Part shown: piece by piece, positions 19,188-28,359 of the stretch
How the letters are laid out: each line of letters starts with the position of its first letter
How positions within the stretch are numbered: the stretch's first letter is position 1
Program-made: the position numbers and the translations under genes
The notes under the pieces: generated by a model
Told to the model about the DNA's origin: nothing
Seen by the model: only the letters and a program-made list of their open reading frames with translations
Database searches by the model: none
Assembly: GCF_013340305.1 (NCBI RefSeq)
Contig: NZ_BLVP01000001.1
Span: forward strand, 434,001-498,000
Direction of reading: 5' to 3'
Length of the DNA: 64,000 nt
Source of the DNA: Desulfovibrio psychrotolerans
GTDB lineage: Bacteria > Desulfobacterota > Desulfovibrionia > Desulfovibrionales > Desulfovibrionaceae

Positions 19188-19439
19188 TTACTCGTCGGAA
19201 TCGTCCTGATCGTCCGCTTCTTCACCGGGTTTGGCATATTTCACCTTCAGACGAAGGCGCATACCCGATTTGCTCTGCCTGAACGAAACGGAAAAGGTGT
19301 CGTACTCGTCCACGGCAATCTCCTTGCCGCCCAGCGAGAGCACGCCCGCTTCCACCTGCTCGCCAAGCTGTTTAAGCACGGCGGGTACTTCTTCCGGGGT
19401 AATGGGGAGTTCTAACTTGCGTTTTCCGGTCTTGGTCAT
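19188..19439 (-). CDS. Amphi-Trp domain-like small protein
   Basis: 83 aa from ATG 19439 with AAGGAG nine bases upstream; the longer frame to 19508 is less likely. The pattern KRKLELPITPEEVPAVLKQL, then LGEQVEAGVLSLGGKEIAV, then an alternating basic/hydrophobic strand (MRLRLKVKY) matches the small amphi-Trp domain, here with Tyr where the namesake Trp usually sits. The tail is acidic (EEADDQDDSDE). It is co-oriented with the CofD-related gene, which starts about 390 bp downstream past a hairpin. The biochemical role of the domain is not known. Confidence 0.65.
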   Translation of the reverse strand: MTKTGKRKLELPITPEEVPAVLKQLGEQVEAGVLSLGGKEIAVDEYDTFSVSFRQSKSGMRLRLKVKYAKPGEEADDQDDSDE

Positions 19440-19679
19440 AGGTATGTTCTCCTTCTGCCCGCTTGCTCGGGGCGCAGAATAGTATATCCGGCCTTTGAAA
19501 AAAGGCAATCCGCAACGTGACGGCTAAATATTTCCCCCCGCAGGTCTGCCCTTGTTACCGCAATGAACCATGTCGCCACCCGTTCATCCACAGCATGCCA
19601 TCATAAACCGACCGAAAAAAAGCCGAGTGTACAGCATGATACGATGGATGAACCAGATTGCTGCACTTTTCTCCGGTGC

Positions 19680-19710
19680 AAAAAAAACGGCGCACGTTGC
19701 CGTACGCCGT
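19680..19710 (-). terminator. Intrinsic terminator of the phoB-pstB-phoU operon
   Basis: A 10-bp stem ACGGCGCACG/CGTACGCCGT (19687-19696, 19701-19710) closed by a GCAA tetraloop on the reverse strand, followed leftwards by eight T. It lies about 75 bp after the phoU stop. The 19440-19680 stretch between it and the amphi-Trp start holds no gene I can support. Confidence 0.85.
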
Positions 19711-19784
19711 GAAATAAGCAAAAGACTCACAACAGGAGAGCCACCGAACGAGTCCGGGGTGCATGTTGTCAGGTTACTGCCGCA

Positions 19785-20444
19785 CTATCTGCATATACGG
19801 TGTTTAATGCTCACCCCTTCCACAATAAACACAACCGCTTCGGCAATATTAGTGGAAAGATCGCCCACCCGCTCAAGGCTGCGGGAAGTGAGAACGGTGC
19901 TCACAGCCCGTTCCACAGCAGGGGCTTCTTTACTCATGTAGTTGACCAGATCCTTAATGACCATTACGTCCAGCGCGTTGCACTGGCTGTCCCAGCGGCA
20001 GATGTCGCGGGCAAGGTCGGGATCCCCCTCACGGAACGCCATGATGGAGGCGCGGAACATTTCCAGAGCCACATCGCTCAGTTCCTTCAGCTGTCCGCCA
20101 AAGGGCAGCGGAGGACGCGTCGACAGAAACATGGCTTTTTCGGCAATGTTCACGGCCTCGTCACCCACACGCTCCAGATTGACGGAAACCCGCATAATGC
20201 CCACGATGGACCGCAGATCCACCGCCAACGGCTGATCCAGCGCGAGCAGCCGCAGGCTCATGTCGTCAATCTCGCATTCAAGCAGATTAATCTGCATATC
20301 GTTGTCGATCACCTTCTGCGCAAGGTCTCCGTCGCGCTCCAGCAGTGCCTTGCATGCGTCTTCAATGGCCTTCTGTGTGTAGGCGGCCATTTCCAGCACC
20401 TTAAGGCGCATCTTATCCAGTTGTGCGTGAAAATGTGTTTCCAT
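19785..20444 (-). CDS. phoU: Phosphate signalling protein PhoU
   Basis: 219 aa, ATG 20444 with AGGAG upstream. It has two copies of the PhoU three-helix repeat with the metal-binding motif E-x-x-x-D (LLECEIDDMSLRLL; the second repeat has DICRWDSQCNALD). PhoU mediates phosphate-dependent repression through the PstSCAB importer and PhoR. It sits 10 bp downstream of pstB and is surely cotranscribed with it. Confidence 0.95.
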   Translation of the reverse strand: METHFHAQLDKMRLKVLEMAAYTQKAIEDACKALLERDGDLAQKVIDNDMQINLLECEIDDMSLRLLALDQPLAVDLRSIVGIMRVSVNLERVGDEAVNIAEKAMFLSTRPPLPFGGQLKELSDVALEMFRASIMAFREGDPDLARDICRWDSQCNALDVMVIKDLVNYMSKEAPAVERAVSTVLTSRSLERVGDLSTNIAEAVVFIVEGVSIKHRICR

Positions 20445-20454
20445 TGTATGGCTC

Positions 20455-21204
20455 CTAGCCGAACCGGCCAGTTATGTAGTCTTCCGTCTGCTTGTTTCCG
20501 GGACGGGTGAACATCATTTCCGTATCACCCACTTCAATGAGGCGGCCCATGTAGAAAAAGGCGGTAATGTCCGAAACGCGGGCTGCCTGCTGCATGCTGT
20601 GGGTTACGATAATGATGGTATAATTCCGCTTGAGAATGTGAATAAGCTCTTCAATTTTCTGGGTGGCAATGGGATCCAGCGCGGAGGCTGGTTCGTCCAT
20701 CAACACCACCTCGGGCTCCACGGCAAGGGCTCGCGCTATGCACAGCCGTTGCTGCTGCCCGCCGGAAAGCCCCAGTGCCGAGGTTTGCATCCTGTCCTTC
20801 ACTTCATCCCACAGTGCCGCGCTGCGCAGGCTCTCTTCCACCCTTTCCTCAAGAAAGGTCTTATCCTTCACTCCGTTCACGCGCAATCCATATGCCACGT
20901 TTTCGAAAATACTCTTGGGAAAAGGGTTGGGCTTCTGAAACACCATGCCCACCCGGCGGCGCAGCTCCACCACGTCCACCTTAGGGTCATAAATGTTCAT
21001 GTCTTCCAGCAAAATCTCACCTTCCACGCGGGAGGTGGTGATGAGATCATTCATTCTGTTCAGACAACGGATAAAGGTGGATTTTCCGCAACCGGAAGGC
21101 CCGATCAGCGCCGTTACCTGATTTTTCCTGAAATCCAGATTCACGTCATACAGGGCCTGAAAATCACCGTAGTAAAAATTCAGTCCCTTGGAATGCATTT
21201 TCAT
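20455..21204 (-). CDS. pstB: Phosphate ABC transporter ATP-binding protein PstB
   Basis: 249 aa. Walker [10 protein letters not shown], the PstB-typical [18 protein letters not shown] in the Q-loop, signature [15 protein letters not shown], Walker [14 protein letters not shown], and the H-loop IVTHSMQQA. It powers phosphate import with PstA and PstC and binding protein PstS, none of which is in this window. It starts 26 bp after the phoB stop. Confidence 0.96.
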   Translation of the reverse strand: MKMHSKGLNFYYGDFQALYDVNLDFRKNQVTALIGPSGCGKSTFIRCLNRMNDLITTSRVEGEILLEDMNIYDPKVDVVELRRRVGMVFQKPNPFPKSIFENVAYGLRVNGVKDKTFLEERVEESLRSAALWDEVKDRMQTSALGLSGGQQQRLCIARALAVEPEVVLMDEPASALDPIATQKIEELIHILKRNYTIIIVTHSMQQAARVSDITAFFYMGRLIEVGDTEMMFTRPGNKQTEDYITGRFG

Positions 21205-21230
21205 GTCTTGTGTCCTGTATCCGCAGCAGG

Positions 21231-21920
21231 CTATTCCTTGAACCGGTAGCCGACTCCCCGGATGGTCTCTATGTACGCCGCATAGTCACCAATTTTCTGG
21301 CGCAAACGGCGGACGTGTGTGTCCACGGTGCGGGCGTACCCTTCAAATTCATATCCCCAAACAGTGTTCAGCAGTTGGTCCCGGGTCCGCACCCGTCCCT
21401 TGTTCTTGAGCAGTTCCGTCAACAGCTTGAATTCGGTTGCGGTAAGCAGCGCTTCCTCTCCGTCAATTTCCACCCTGTGCGCGTCAGTATCAATGATCAG
21501 GCCATCCATGCGCAGGTGGGCGCGTTGCGCCGTATCTTCCACGCCCAGCGTGCGACGCAGAATGGCATGAATGCGCAAAACCAGTTCGCGAGGGCTGAAA
21601 GGCTTAACCAGATAATCATCCGCGCCAAGCTCCAGACCGACAATGCGGTCCACTTCCTCGCCCCGTGCGGTAAGCATGATCACGGGAGTGGAGGCAACCT
21701 CCGGCAGGCGCCGCAACTCTTTGCACACCTCCAAACCGCTCATGCCGGGCAGCATCAGGTCCAGCACAATAAGGTCCGGACGGAAATCCATAGCCCGCGC
21801 CAGACCATCGCGCCCGTTTGAAGCCGTGCGGACATCAAATCCGGCGGATTCAAAGGTGAAGGTGAGCAGTTGCAGAATGTCTTCGTCATCCTCAACAACG
21901 AGAATCTTCTCTTTCGTCAT
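21231..21920 (-). CDS. phoB: Response regulator PhoB (OmpR family)
   Basis: 229 aa from ATG 21920 ([17 protein letters not shown]) with GGAGG seven bases upstream; the frame to 22034 is an artefact. The receiver has acidic DD, Asp54 in [10 protein letters not shown], and Lys in LVKPFSP. The C-terminal winged helix (GVGYRFKE end) binds Pho boxes. No histidine kinase is adjacent. As first gene of phoB-pstB-phoU it heads a partial Pho operon. OmpR-type relatives are similar, but the context favours PhoB. Confidence 0.88.
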   Translation of the reverse strand: MTKEKILVVEDDEDILQLLTFTFESAGFDVRTASNGRDGLARAMDFRPDLIVLDLMLPGMSGLEVCKELRRLPEVASTPVIMLTARGEEVDRIVGLELGADDYLVKPFSPRELVLRIHAILRRTLGVEDTAQRAHLRMDGLIIDTDAHRVEIDGEEALLTATEFKLLTELLKNKGRVRTRDQLLNTVWGYEFEGYARTVDTHVRRLRQKIGDYAAYIETIRGVGYRFKE

Positions 21921-21965
21921 GCCGATTCCTCCGGATAAGTACCCAAAGACGTACACCACATTCCC

Positions 21966-22005
21966 GTGACAGGTTAATGGTGTCTCCGTTACATAATGAT
22001 GACAA
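21966..22005 (-). promoter_or_regulatory. Putative Pho box upstream of phoB
   Basis: On the reverse strand TTGTCAT-CATT-ATGTAAC (22005-21988) has the 7+4+7 layout of a Pho box, and CTGTCAC follows at 21972-21966. It lies 46-85 bp upstream of the phoB start, as expected for autoregulation under phosphate limitation. Confidence 0.5.
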
Positions 22006-22090
22006 CTGCGGCGGTGCTTGCCACAGCAAGGCACTCTATTGCATGAAATTTCCCGCGATTATGCCACTCTCTCAGGGAAGAAAGCAAAAC

Positions 22091-22125
22091 AAAAAAGGCC
22101 GGGCGCATTCCGCCCGGCCTTTTTT
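22091..22125. terminator. Bidirectional intrinsic terminator
   Basis: A 15-bp stem AAAAAAGGCCGGGCG/CGCCCGGCCTTTTTT with loop CATTC. It ends the exonuclease gene to the right (reading left) and insulates the phoB promoter. Confidence 0.9.
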
Positions 22126-22155
22126 GTCACATCCGCTCAAAATGTGACAAAAGCA

Positions 22156-22782
22156 TTACGCAGCAACAAGTTCCTTAATAAATCCCAATGCTTCCATGCG
22201 CAAATGAATTTCTCTGCTTATCCACGCATCTGTGGCGGCATATTGAATTTGCTGCGCGGTCAGTTCACGGCTGGCCCAGTTGGAACACTGTGCACCTTTG
22301 GAAATGCGGTATCCAAGCAAGTTGGCAGCCAGATTGCGCAAGCCGTGCGTTTCCAACCCCACAGCCCGCGCCACCTCTCCAAGGTCCATTACGCCAGCGT
22401 CCTCAAAGTGCGAAAGACGCTGCAAATCCTTTATGTCATCCCGCACTGCCACCCCGGTCTTGATAATGGAAGAATCGGAAAGCAAGTCTTTCAGACTGTC
22501 CGTAAGGGGCAACCAGTTCAGTTGGATAAGAAAAACAACATCGCTGCACGCAAACTGCACCAGCGACGGGAGGTTCAGCTTCCCTTTGCGAAAGGTGGGC
22601 CGTGTTTCCGTATCAAATCCGAGCAGGTTTTCCTGACGCATGCGGGCAATGGCCACCGCAAGCTCCTCATCAGTACGGACAACCTCCACCCTGCCCTCAT
22701 ATCGGTGCAGGGGAAGTTCGTTTATCTCTTCTTTGGTAATTTTGCGTTTATATTCTTCTGGAATGTTCTTCATGTGCTGCAT
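22156..22782 (-). CDS. 3'-5' exonuclease, RNase D-like DEDDy family
   Basis: 208 aa. Exo I motif FDTETRP, Exo II region TGVAVRDDIKDLQRL, and Exo III YAATDAWIS give the DEDDy two-metal catalytic set, so the single exonuclease domain looks active. It lacks the HRDC domains of full RNase D, as in short relatives. Likely role is trimming RNA 3' ends or DNA repair in the cytoplasm. It is monocistronic between two hairpins. Confidence 0.88.
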   Translation of the reverse strand: MQHMKNIPEEYKRKITKEEINELPLHRYEGRVEVVRTDEELAVAIARMRQENLLGFDTETRPTFRKGKLNLPSLVQFACSDVVFLIQLNWLPLTDSLKDLLSDSSIIKTGVAVRDDIKDLQRLSHFEDAGVMDLGEVARAVGLETHGLRNLAANLLGYRISKGAQCSNWASRELTAQQIQYAATDAWISREIHLRMEALGFIKELVAA

Positions 22783-22887
22783 CGTGTATTCTGACCACTC
22801 GCCGTATGCACGCTGGGCACCGACGGTCGCCTTTCATACATTATGCCTGCAACGGCGTAAAGTGTTTTCAGGAAAGGGCAATGCCCA

Positions 22888-24288
22888 TTAAATGCGGGCC
22901 ACGGCAAGAAATACGGCGTGCAGCGAAGAAACCAGCACCACAAACAGGCGCTTGGAAAACGCAGGAGAAGCACGAAAAAAGGTAAGCTCCATGGCACCAT
23001 GAGCACACACGGTGGTGCAGTCTCTGCACAGCGAACAGGAGAGAGCAGGCCGACCTTTTTCCACCTGGCAGGGTGCAAGCGCATTGTACCGGCATACACG
23101 TGTACAGGCACCACATCTTGTACAACGGTCATTAATGCGCAGCCGCCACGGGCTCACGGCAGAGAGCAGGTTGCCTGCCAGCCCCAGCGGGCAGAAGGCT
23201 GAACAGTGCGCCATGGTTCCAGCACGGGAGCTGCAGGCCATCATCACCGCCACTCCCGCCAGACCGAACGCCGCCGCCAGTGCCAGAGCAAGCCCCAGAG
23301 ACGCGCCAGCCAGTCTTAACCCCAAAGCCGTACCGAACACTGTCACGGCAATGCCTGCACGGACGGTTCCTGCCCATGCGGGCAGCGGAGCGGGAGCCCC
23401 TTTGCGCACCCTGCTCAGCCTGTCATCCCATGCGCCGATGTAGCAAAGATGGCTGCACCATGCGGGTCCCACCAGCAGAACCGATACCGAAAAGAGGATG
23501 AGCATAAAGAATCCGTCACCCCGGAACAGGGGACCGGCAATGACCAGTGCAGGAACAGGCATGTGCAGAGTACCCGTCATGAGCAGCCGTTCGACTCCCG
23601 CAAGTCCCAGCGCAAGCTGCCCGAAAAACACGGCAGAAAAGAAGGCCCAGGTGGCCGCCCTTACGCGGCGGGCCTTGCGATTATCCAGAAGCAGGCCGCA
23701 CACCACGGCGGCGTATATGGACATGAGGACAATCTGCAGCATGCCGCTGCCGGGGAAAAATCTGTCGGAAAGCAGCAGGGTTACACGGGTTGCCTGATCA
23801 CGACTGACGAGAAGAAGCAAGGCGCACACCATGAATGCTGCCGCCTGCGGAACGGCAGTCGCCGCATGCCGCATGTACCGCGCGCGGGCCGGAGCGGAAA
23901 GAAGCATGCCGGCTCCGGTGAGCGAAAACAGCGACACTCCGCCCATAATAGCGGCCAGCCGCAGCCAGTCCTGGCCCATCATCATGCGCATGTGCACCAG
24001 GGAGATACCGGTGCGCACCCAGAGCAGGCTGGCCCCGAATAAAACTGCGGCAGTGACCAGCCGTGCCCAGCCCTGACGGGTGAGGGCAAGGCAAAAAATC
24101 GTTACCACAAAGGATGTTAGCCACACATCACCCGTGCGTAACGTATGGGCTCCCAGCAGGAGAATACCCAACAGCGGCACTGCCAGTCCATACCGCATAG
24201 GGGTATGAGAAGGTGCTTCTTGAACTGGACGAAATGTGGACGAAACCGGACGTTCTTTGGACGAATCCGCGAGCTGTTCACTGTTCAT
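22888..24288 (-). CDS. NapH/NosR-like membrane polyferredoxin protein
   Basis: 466 aa with roughly ten hydrophobic segments and cysteine motifs at the membrane: WCSHLC and HCSAFC as in NapH/NosR electron-transfer proteins. Two C-terminal 4Fe-4S ferredoxin sites follow, RCTRCGACTRVC and SCSLCRDCTTVC. Such proteins move electrons between the quinone pool and periplasmic or cytoplasmic partners. Its ATG overlaps the stop of the siroheme-type gene (24285) by four bases, so translation is coupled and the two products probably form one electron-transfer unit. No haem or FMN site is evident. Confidence 0.8.
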   Translation of the reverse strand: MNSEQLADSSKERPVSSTFRPVQEAPSHTPMRYGLAVPLLGILLLGAHTLRTGDVWLTSFVVTIFCLALTRQGWARLVTAAVLFGASLLWVRTGISLVHMRMMMGQDWLRLAAIMGGVSLFSLTGAGMLLSAPARARYMRHAATAVPQAAAFMVCALLLLVSRDQATRVTLLLSDRFFPGSGMLQIVLMSIYAAVVCGLLLDNRKARRVRAATWAFFSAVFFGQLALGLAGVERLLMTGTLHMPVPALVIAGPLFRGDGFFMLILFSVSVLLVGPAWCSHLCYIGAWDDRLSRVRKGAPAPLPAWAGTVRAGIAVTVFGTALGLRLAGASLGLALALAAAFGLAGVAVMMACSSRAGTMAHCSAFCPLGLAGNLLSAVSPWRLRINDRCTRCGACTRVCRYNALAPCQVEKGRPALSCSLCRDCTTVCAHGAMELTFFRASPAFSKRLFVVLVSSLHAVFLAVARI

Positions 24289-24929
24289 GGCCGCTCCAGT
24301 GCGTCCTGTACGGAATCGCCCAATTCCTCCACGAGGGTGCCGAAGCGCAACCCTTTCCGGTAGTGCCGCATGTACAAATTGACGCAGCCGCTCACAAGGG
24401 CTACGGCCTGCTCCCCGTCAAACACGCCGGGCAATTCCGTTGCCAGCCGGGGGTGCCTGCCCAGCTTGCCGCCAAGCACTATCCTGTAGCCGGATTCCCT
24501 TGCATGCAACGCCCGCTCCGGGCACTTGTCCACGCAAATCCCGCAGCGCATACAGCGTGCATGGTCGCATACCGGGCCATGCGCGTGCATGGTCATGACC
24601 TTGTCCGGGCAGACGCGTGCACACAGGCCGCAACGGGTGCAGAGGGAAGTATCCAGTTCAGGCGTAATGGCGCGGATGATGCCGACATCGGCCACATGGG
24701 GGCGTGAGCATCCGTTAGGACAGGCTGCCAGCGCCACCCGGAAGGTATGATGGTGCAGCACAGGCCCGGTTACGGCACCATGCAGAAACTGCGCCCAGCC
24801 GCTCTGCGCCAGACACTGTTCCAGTTGCACGGCAAGGGATTCCGGTACCGGCATGGCGAACCGGCAGTTGGTCTGCGCCTGAACGCCTCGGCAGACGGTC
24901 ATTTCATGGGGTGTTGAGGGGGCAGACAT
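24285..24929 (-). CDS. Small assimilatory-type sulfite reductase-like siroheme/4Fe-4S protein
   Basis: 214 aa. C70-PNG-C74 followed by SRPHVADVG is the CX3C half of the siroheme-bridging cluster site; C13 and C22 may supply the other half, with eight residues between them rather than the usual five. Two classic ferredoxin sites follow: C97-X2-C-X2-C-X3-C107 and C126-X2-C-X2-C-X3-C136. GGKLGRHPRLA near residues 153-163 is typical of nitrite/sulfite reductase C-lobes. Length matches the about 24-kDa low-spin assimilatory-type sulfite reductase known from Desulfovibrio vulgaris and part of AsrC. The reaction (sulfite or nitrite reduction, or redox sensing) is inference. Translationally coupled to the membrane polyferredoxin. 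Confidence 0.75.
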   Translation of the reverse strand: MSAPSTPHEMTVCRGVQAQTNCRFAMPVPESLAVQLEQCLAQSGWAQFLHGAVTGPVLHHHTFRVALAACPNGCSRPHVADVGIIRAITPELDTSLCTRCGLCARVCPDKVMTMHAHGPVCDHARCMRCGICVDKCPERALHARESGYRIVLGGKLGRHPRLATELPGVFDGEQAVALVSGCVNLYMRHYRKGLRFGTLVEELGDSVQDALERP

Positions 24930-25302
24930 GGACGCTCCGTATACGGCTGAGGTGAAGCGGAAGAGGTCACGGAACCAGCAGTGTGCCCGGCTTTACATAC
25001 TATTGAAACGTGATGATCCGCAGCGGAACCGGGAAATGTTCTGCCGTTCGCGCCCTGTTCTCGACACGCACGGCGGCAACAGAGCCCGAACATGTTCTGC
25101 GCCTTGCCGCCCGCCATGTGGGAACGGCCCGCGGGTTTATGGCTCTCTCACGGCGCGACCTTGGAAAACGGCACCGGGCCGTATCCCGTGCAGGGCGGTG
25201 CATCATTCCTGAATGATCTGCAAAAATGGGCGCTCTCAACTGATAGTCCTATCCGCCTCGTGCGTCCGTGACGCACATCACATTCCGCAGCGCACCGCGG
25301 AC
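24930..25302. other. Intergenic region without a supported gene
   Basis: 370 bp between the mnmE stop and the siroheme-type gene start. A small perfect inverted repeat GTGCGTC/GACGCAC (25260-25276) lies near the mnmE stop but lacks a T run. The promoter of the siroheme operon should lie in the right half; I see no clear boxes. Confidence 0.4.
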
Positions 25303-26736
25303 CTACTTGCCGATGCAGAAGCTGGAAAAAATGCTGTTCAGAATATCGTCCGGCGTGGTTTCGCCCGTTATTTCCGAGAGCATGGCGCAGGCTGTTTCCA
25401 GCCGTACTCCCAGAATATCGTACGGGACGCCGCTCCCGATGTCTTCCCGCAGGGCGCGCAGCTCCTCCTCCGCATCCCGCAGCGCCATGCTTTGCCTCAG
25501 GTTGGGGGCCACATCACCCGCAGCAGGCTCGCCGCCGCCCATTCTTTCCAGTATATGAGCACGCGCTGCTTCCACAAGCGCATCCAGCCCTCTGCCCTCG
25601 CGGGCGGAAACACGCACCTGCGCACAGCCGGACAGGGGCGCGGCAGTATCCCCTGCTCTGTTGTCCTTTTCATCCCTTTCATCCCATTCAGGGGAATCAA
25701 GCAGATCGAACTTATTCAGCACAAGCAGCACTCTTTCTGCCCCCACGGCAGCCACAAGCTCCTTCTCCGCAGAACCGGGTCCGAGACGCGCGTCCACCAC
25801 CAGCAGCACGAGGTCGGCCTGTGCCGCAAGGTCGCGGCTTATCCGCACCCCCTCCTGTTCCACAATGTCGCCGGACTCGCGAAGCCCCGCCGTATCCACC
25901 AGACGCACGGGCAGGCCGTTGAAGCTGAGTTGCTCTTCGAGAAAGTCGCGGGTGGTGCCGGGGATATCCGTTACAATGGCACGGGTACGCCCCAACAGGG
26001 CGTTCATGAGGCTGGACTTACCGGCGTTCACCTGCCCCGCCAGAACCACCAGCACGCCCTCGCGCCAGCAACGGGCACGATCGTAATTGCGCAGCAGGGA
26101 CTGCAAGGAATGGCGTACGTGCTCCACATCATCCAGAAATTCCTGCGGGCTGAGGCACTCCACGTCTTCTTCGGGAAAATCCACAGCCACGCACAGCTTC
26201 ATGCGCACCATCTCCAGCCGTTGCCGCAGGGCGGCTATGCGTCTGCCCAGTTCTCCGTCCAGTTTAGCCCTTGCAAGGCGTATCCCGCCTTTCACGGGAG
26301 CGGCGATCATTTCGGCCACAGCTTCCGCCTGTGTAAGGTCCATGCGCCCGTTCAGAAAGGCCCGCTTGGTAAACTCGCCAGCATCGGCTGAACGAGCACC
26401 GCACGCGAGGGCAGCCTCCAGCACGGCGGTAACAATGGCGGGGCCGCCGTGACAGTGGAATTCTGCCACATCTTCCCCGGTGAAGGTGTGTGGCCCGGGC
26501 ATGAACACGGCCAGAACGTGGTCCAGAGGTTCTCCCTGCGCGTCCGTGACCATACCGTAATGCAGGACACGGGGCCTGAAGTCCCTGAACGTGCGCGATG
26601 AAGACCTGAACAGGCGGCGGGCCAAGGTGCCCGCCTGCGGCCCGCTGATGCGGACAATGCCTATGCCGCCTTGTCCCAGAGGAGTGGCTATGGCGGCAAT
26701 GGTGTCTCCGCTGTACGATGAATGAAGATGTTGCAT
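25303..26736 (-). CDS. mnmE: tRNA modification GTPase MnmE
   Basis: 477 aa from ATG 26736 ([20 protein letters not shown]); a TTG at 26772 is in frame but less likely. The N-terminal formyl-THF domain has GIGIVRISG; the G domain has G1 [11 protein letters not shown]2/G3 with PGTTRD and DTAG, and G4 NKFD; the protein ends in the invariant FCIGK, whose Cys is conserved. With MnmG it installs the carboxymethylaminomethyl group at U34 of certain tRNAs. The loop after NKFDLLD carries an acidic insert ([12 protein letters not shown]). Same-strand downstream of the rpmH-jag cluster, as in many bacteria, but separated by a terminator. Confidence 0.96.
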   Translation of the reverse strand: MQHLHSSYSGDTIAAIATPLGQGGIGIVRISGPQAGTLARRLFRSSSRTFRDFRPRVLHYGMVTDAQGEPLDHVLAVFMPGPHTFTGEDVAEFHCHGGPAIVTAVLEAALACGARSADAGEFTKRAFLNGRMDLTQAEAVAEMIAAPVKGGIRLARAKLDGELGRRIAALRQRLEMVRMKLCVAVDFPEEDVECLSPQEFLDDVEHVRHSLQSLLRNYDRARCWREGVLVVLAGQVNAGKSSLMNALLGRTRAIVTDIPGTTRDFLEEQLSFNGLPVRLVDTAGLRESGDIVEQEGVRISRDLAAQADLVLLVVDARLGPGSAEKELVAAVGAERVLLVLNKFDLLDSPEWDERDEKDNRAGDTAAPLSGCAQVRVSAREGRGLDALVEAARAHILERMGGGEPAAGDVAPNLRQSMALRDAEEELRALREDIGSGVPYDILGVRLETACAMLSEITGETTPDDILNSIFSSFCIGK

Positions 26737-26799
26737 GAGCGTTGTGTAGTCCTGTCCGGTGGTTGCGGGCAAGTCGTTTTAGGGGAAAGACACCTCAAA

Positions 26800-26827
26800 G
26801 AAAAAGGAGGCCCTTATGAGCCTCCTC
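26800..26827 (-). terminator. Terminator between jag and mnmE
   Basis: Arms AGGAGGC (26805-26811) and GCCTCCT (26820-26826); on the reverse strand the stem is followed by TTTTTCTTTG. Confidence 0.75.
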
Positions 26828-26854
26828 CGAATCGGTATGCCAAGGGCAGATGCG

Positions 26855-28318
26855 CTACTGAGCGCTTTTGCGCTTGCGGCCTATGATTACCCGCTTCATG
26901 GGGCCATCGCCCTTGCTGCGGGTCTGAATCTCATCATCTTCCTGCAAGGCCAGATGCACGATGCGCCTGTGGTAGGAGCTGAGCGGCCGTGTGGACTGAG
27001 GCTTGCCCAGCGTTTTGGCCTTGTCGGCCAGATGCAGGGCTATTTCGCGGAGTTTATCGTCCTGCCGCTCGCGGTAGTCGCCCGTATCCAGCTGTACCCG
27101 CACGGCAACGCCCATGCGCTTGGCCACAATGCGGTTCACCAGATACTGGAAGGAAGCGAGGGTCTGCCCTTCACGTCCGATGAGCAGGCCGGAATTGTCG
27201 CCGCTGGAAACGGTGACCTTCACCCGGTTTTCTTCAATGACTGCCTCCACCGGAGTTTCCCCGATAACGGGAACCACCATCCGCTTTACGGCTTCCGTGA
27301 CGACGGAGAGCAGAAGCTCCTTGTCCAGTTCGTCAAGATTTGCCTCTGCCATGGGCTCCCGGAGGATGTCGTCCATGGAGTCATCTTCGAAATCGGCATC
27401 GAATCCGGCACCAAATCCGGCGCCATTCATCAGGTCGCCTTCGCTGCCGAATGCGGCAAAGTCATCGGGAGCGGCATCGCCTTCTGCCGAGGTCACGCCA
27501 TCGGCTGTGCCCTCTTCCTTGCGACCGCCACGTCCACGACCGCCACGCGGGCGGCGGCGACCGCCACGGCTGCGACGGCTGCCGGAGCGTTCTTCCTCCG
27601 TCGCCGATCCTTCCTGCGCTGCCTGCTCGCCATTTACAGGCGCTTCGGCACGCGGGGCAGCCGTCTCATCCTGCTGACGAGAAGGCCTGCTTCCTCTGCC
27701 CCGGTCCTGACGCCGGGACTTGTCGTTCCGGGATTCCGAACGCGCCTCGGAATGTTCTGTGCGGGCTTCGGACTGGGCTTCAGGCTTCTGTCTGCCACGT
27801 CCCTTTTCGGAACCGGACGTTTCCGTACCGGCTTCCGCTCCAAGGTGCTTTTCGGCAGGCTTTTCGGCACGTCTTTCGGGACGGCCTTTTCCCTGCGCAC
27901 GGTCCGCATCCTTTACGCCCTGTCTGGAACGGCTTTCGGGAGCTGCCTGCTGGGCACCTTCCTGTCCGTTCTGAACACGGCTTTTCTCGGAACGTTCCTC
28001 GCGCGGCCTCTGTTCGCCGCGCTCTCTGCGCTGTTCGTCACGGGGCTTTTCATTGCGCCCGGAGCTGGGTTTTTTCCGGTCACGACCATCTGCCGTGCCC
28101 GTTCCTTCACCGCCGTTCAGCACACCAGCTTCAAAATTCAGCTGCATGCGCCGGGCGCGGATCTTTGCCTTTTTGGCTCCCACCAGACCGAATATGCCGG
28201 TCTTGGCGTCATTGACTATTTCTATTTCAAGCTTCTCTCGTGCGCTGTTGAAGTAGCTGCAAGCCGCTTCGATAGCGCTGTCCAGGGTTTTTCCCTGGAA
28301 CTCCTTGTATGCATCCAT
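26855..28318 (-). CDS. jag: Jag/KhpB-type RNA-binding protein with a long disordered insert
   Basis: 487 aa. Residues 1-52 are the Jag_N domain (MDAYKEFQGKTLDSAIEAAC, GIFGLVGAKKAKI). Residues about 60-330 are a low-complexity stretch rich in Arg, Glu, Gly, Ser and Ala, including an RGG-like run (SRRSRGGRRRPRGGRGRGGR). Residues about 340-415 are a KH domain (GLLIGREGQTLASFQYLVNR) and 420-487 an R3H domain (RPLSSYHRRIVHLAL). Jag/KhpB binds RNA, often with KhpA, and influences cell-wall and sRNA biology. The insert makes this protein about twice the length of Bacillus Jag. It follows yidC in the conserved rpmH-rnpA-yidD-yidC-jag order. Confidence 0.92.
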   Translation of the reverse strand: MDAYKEFQGKTLDSAIEAACSYFNSAREKLEIEIVNDAKTGIFGLVGAKKAKIRARRMQLNFEAGVLNGGEGTGTADGRDRKKPSSGRNEKPRDEQRRERGEQRPREERSEKSRVQNGQEGAQQAAPESRSRQGVKDADRAQGKGRPERRAEKPAEKHLGAEAGTETSGSEKGRGRQKPEAQSEARTEHSEARSESRNDKSRRQDRGRGSRPSRQQDETAAPRAEAPVNGEQAAQEGSATEEERSGSRRSRGGRRRPRGGRGRGGRKEEGTADGVTSAEGDAAPDDFAAFGSEGDLMNGAGFGAGFDADFEDDSMDDILREPMAEANLDELDKELLLSVVTEAVKRMVVPVIGETPVEAVIEENRVKVTVSSGDNSGLLIGREGQTLASFQYLVNRIVAKRMGVAVRVQLDTGDYRERQDDKLREIALHLADKAKTLGKPQSTRPLSSYHRRIVHLALQEDDEIQTRSKGDGPMKRVIIGRKRKSAQ

Positions 28319-28359
28319 GCATTCACCTCAAGGTGTACTCGCGATTAACAGGCAAGGCT

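Noticed and set aside
26816..28348. 510-aa frame opposite jag
   Set aside because: Shadow of the repetitive Arg/Glu/Gly region of jag; no start signal or domain.
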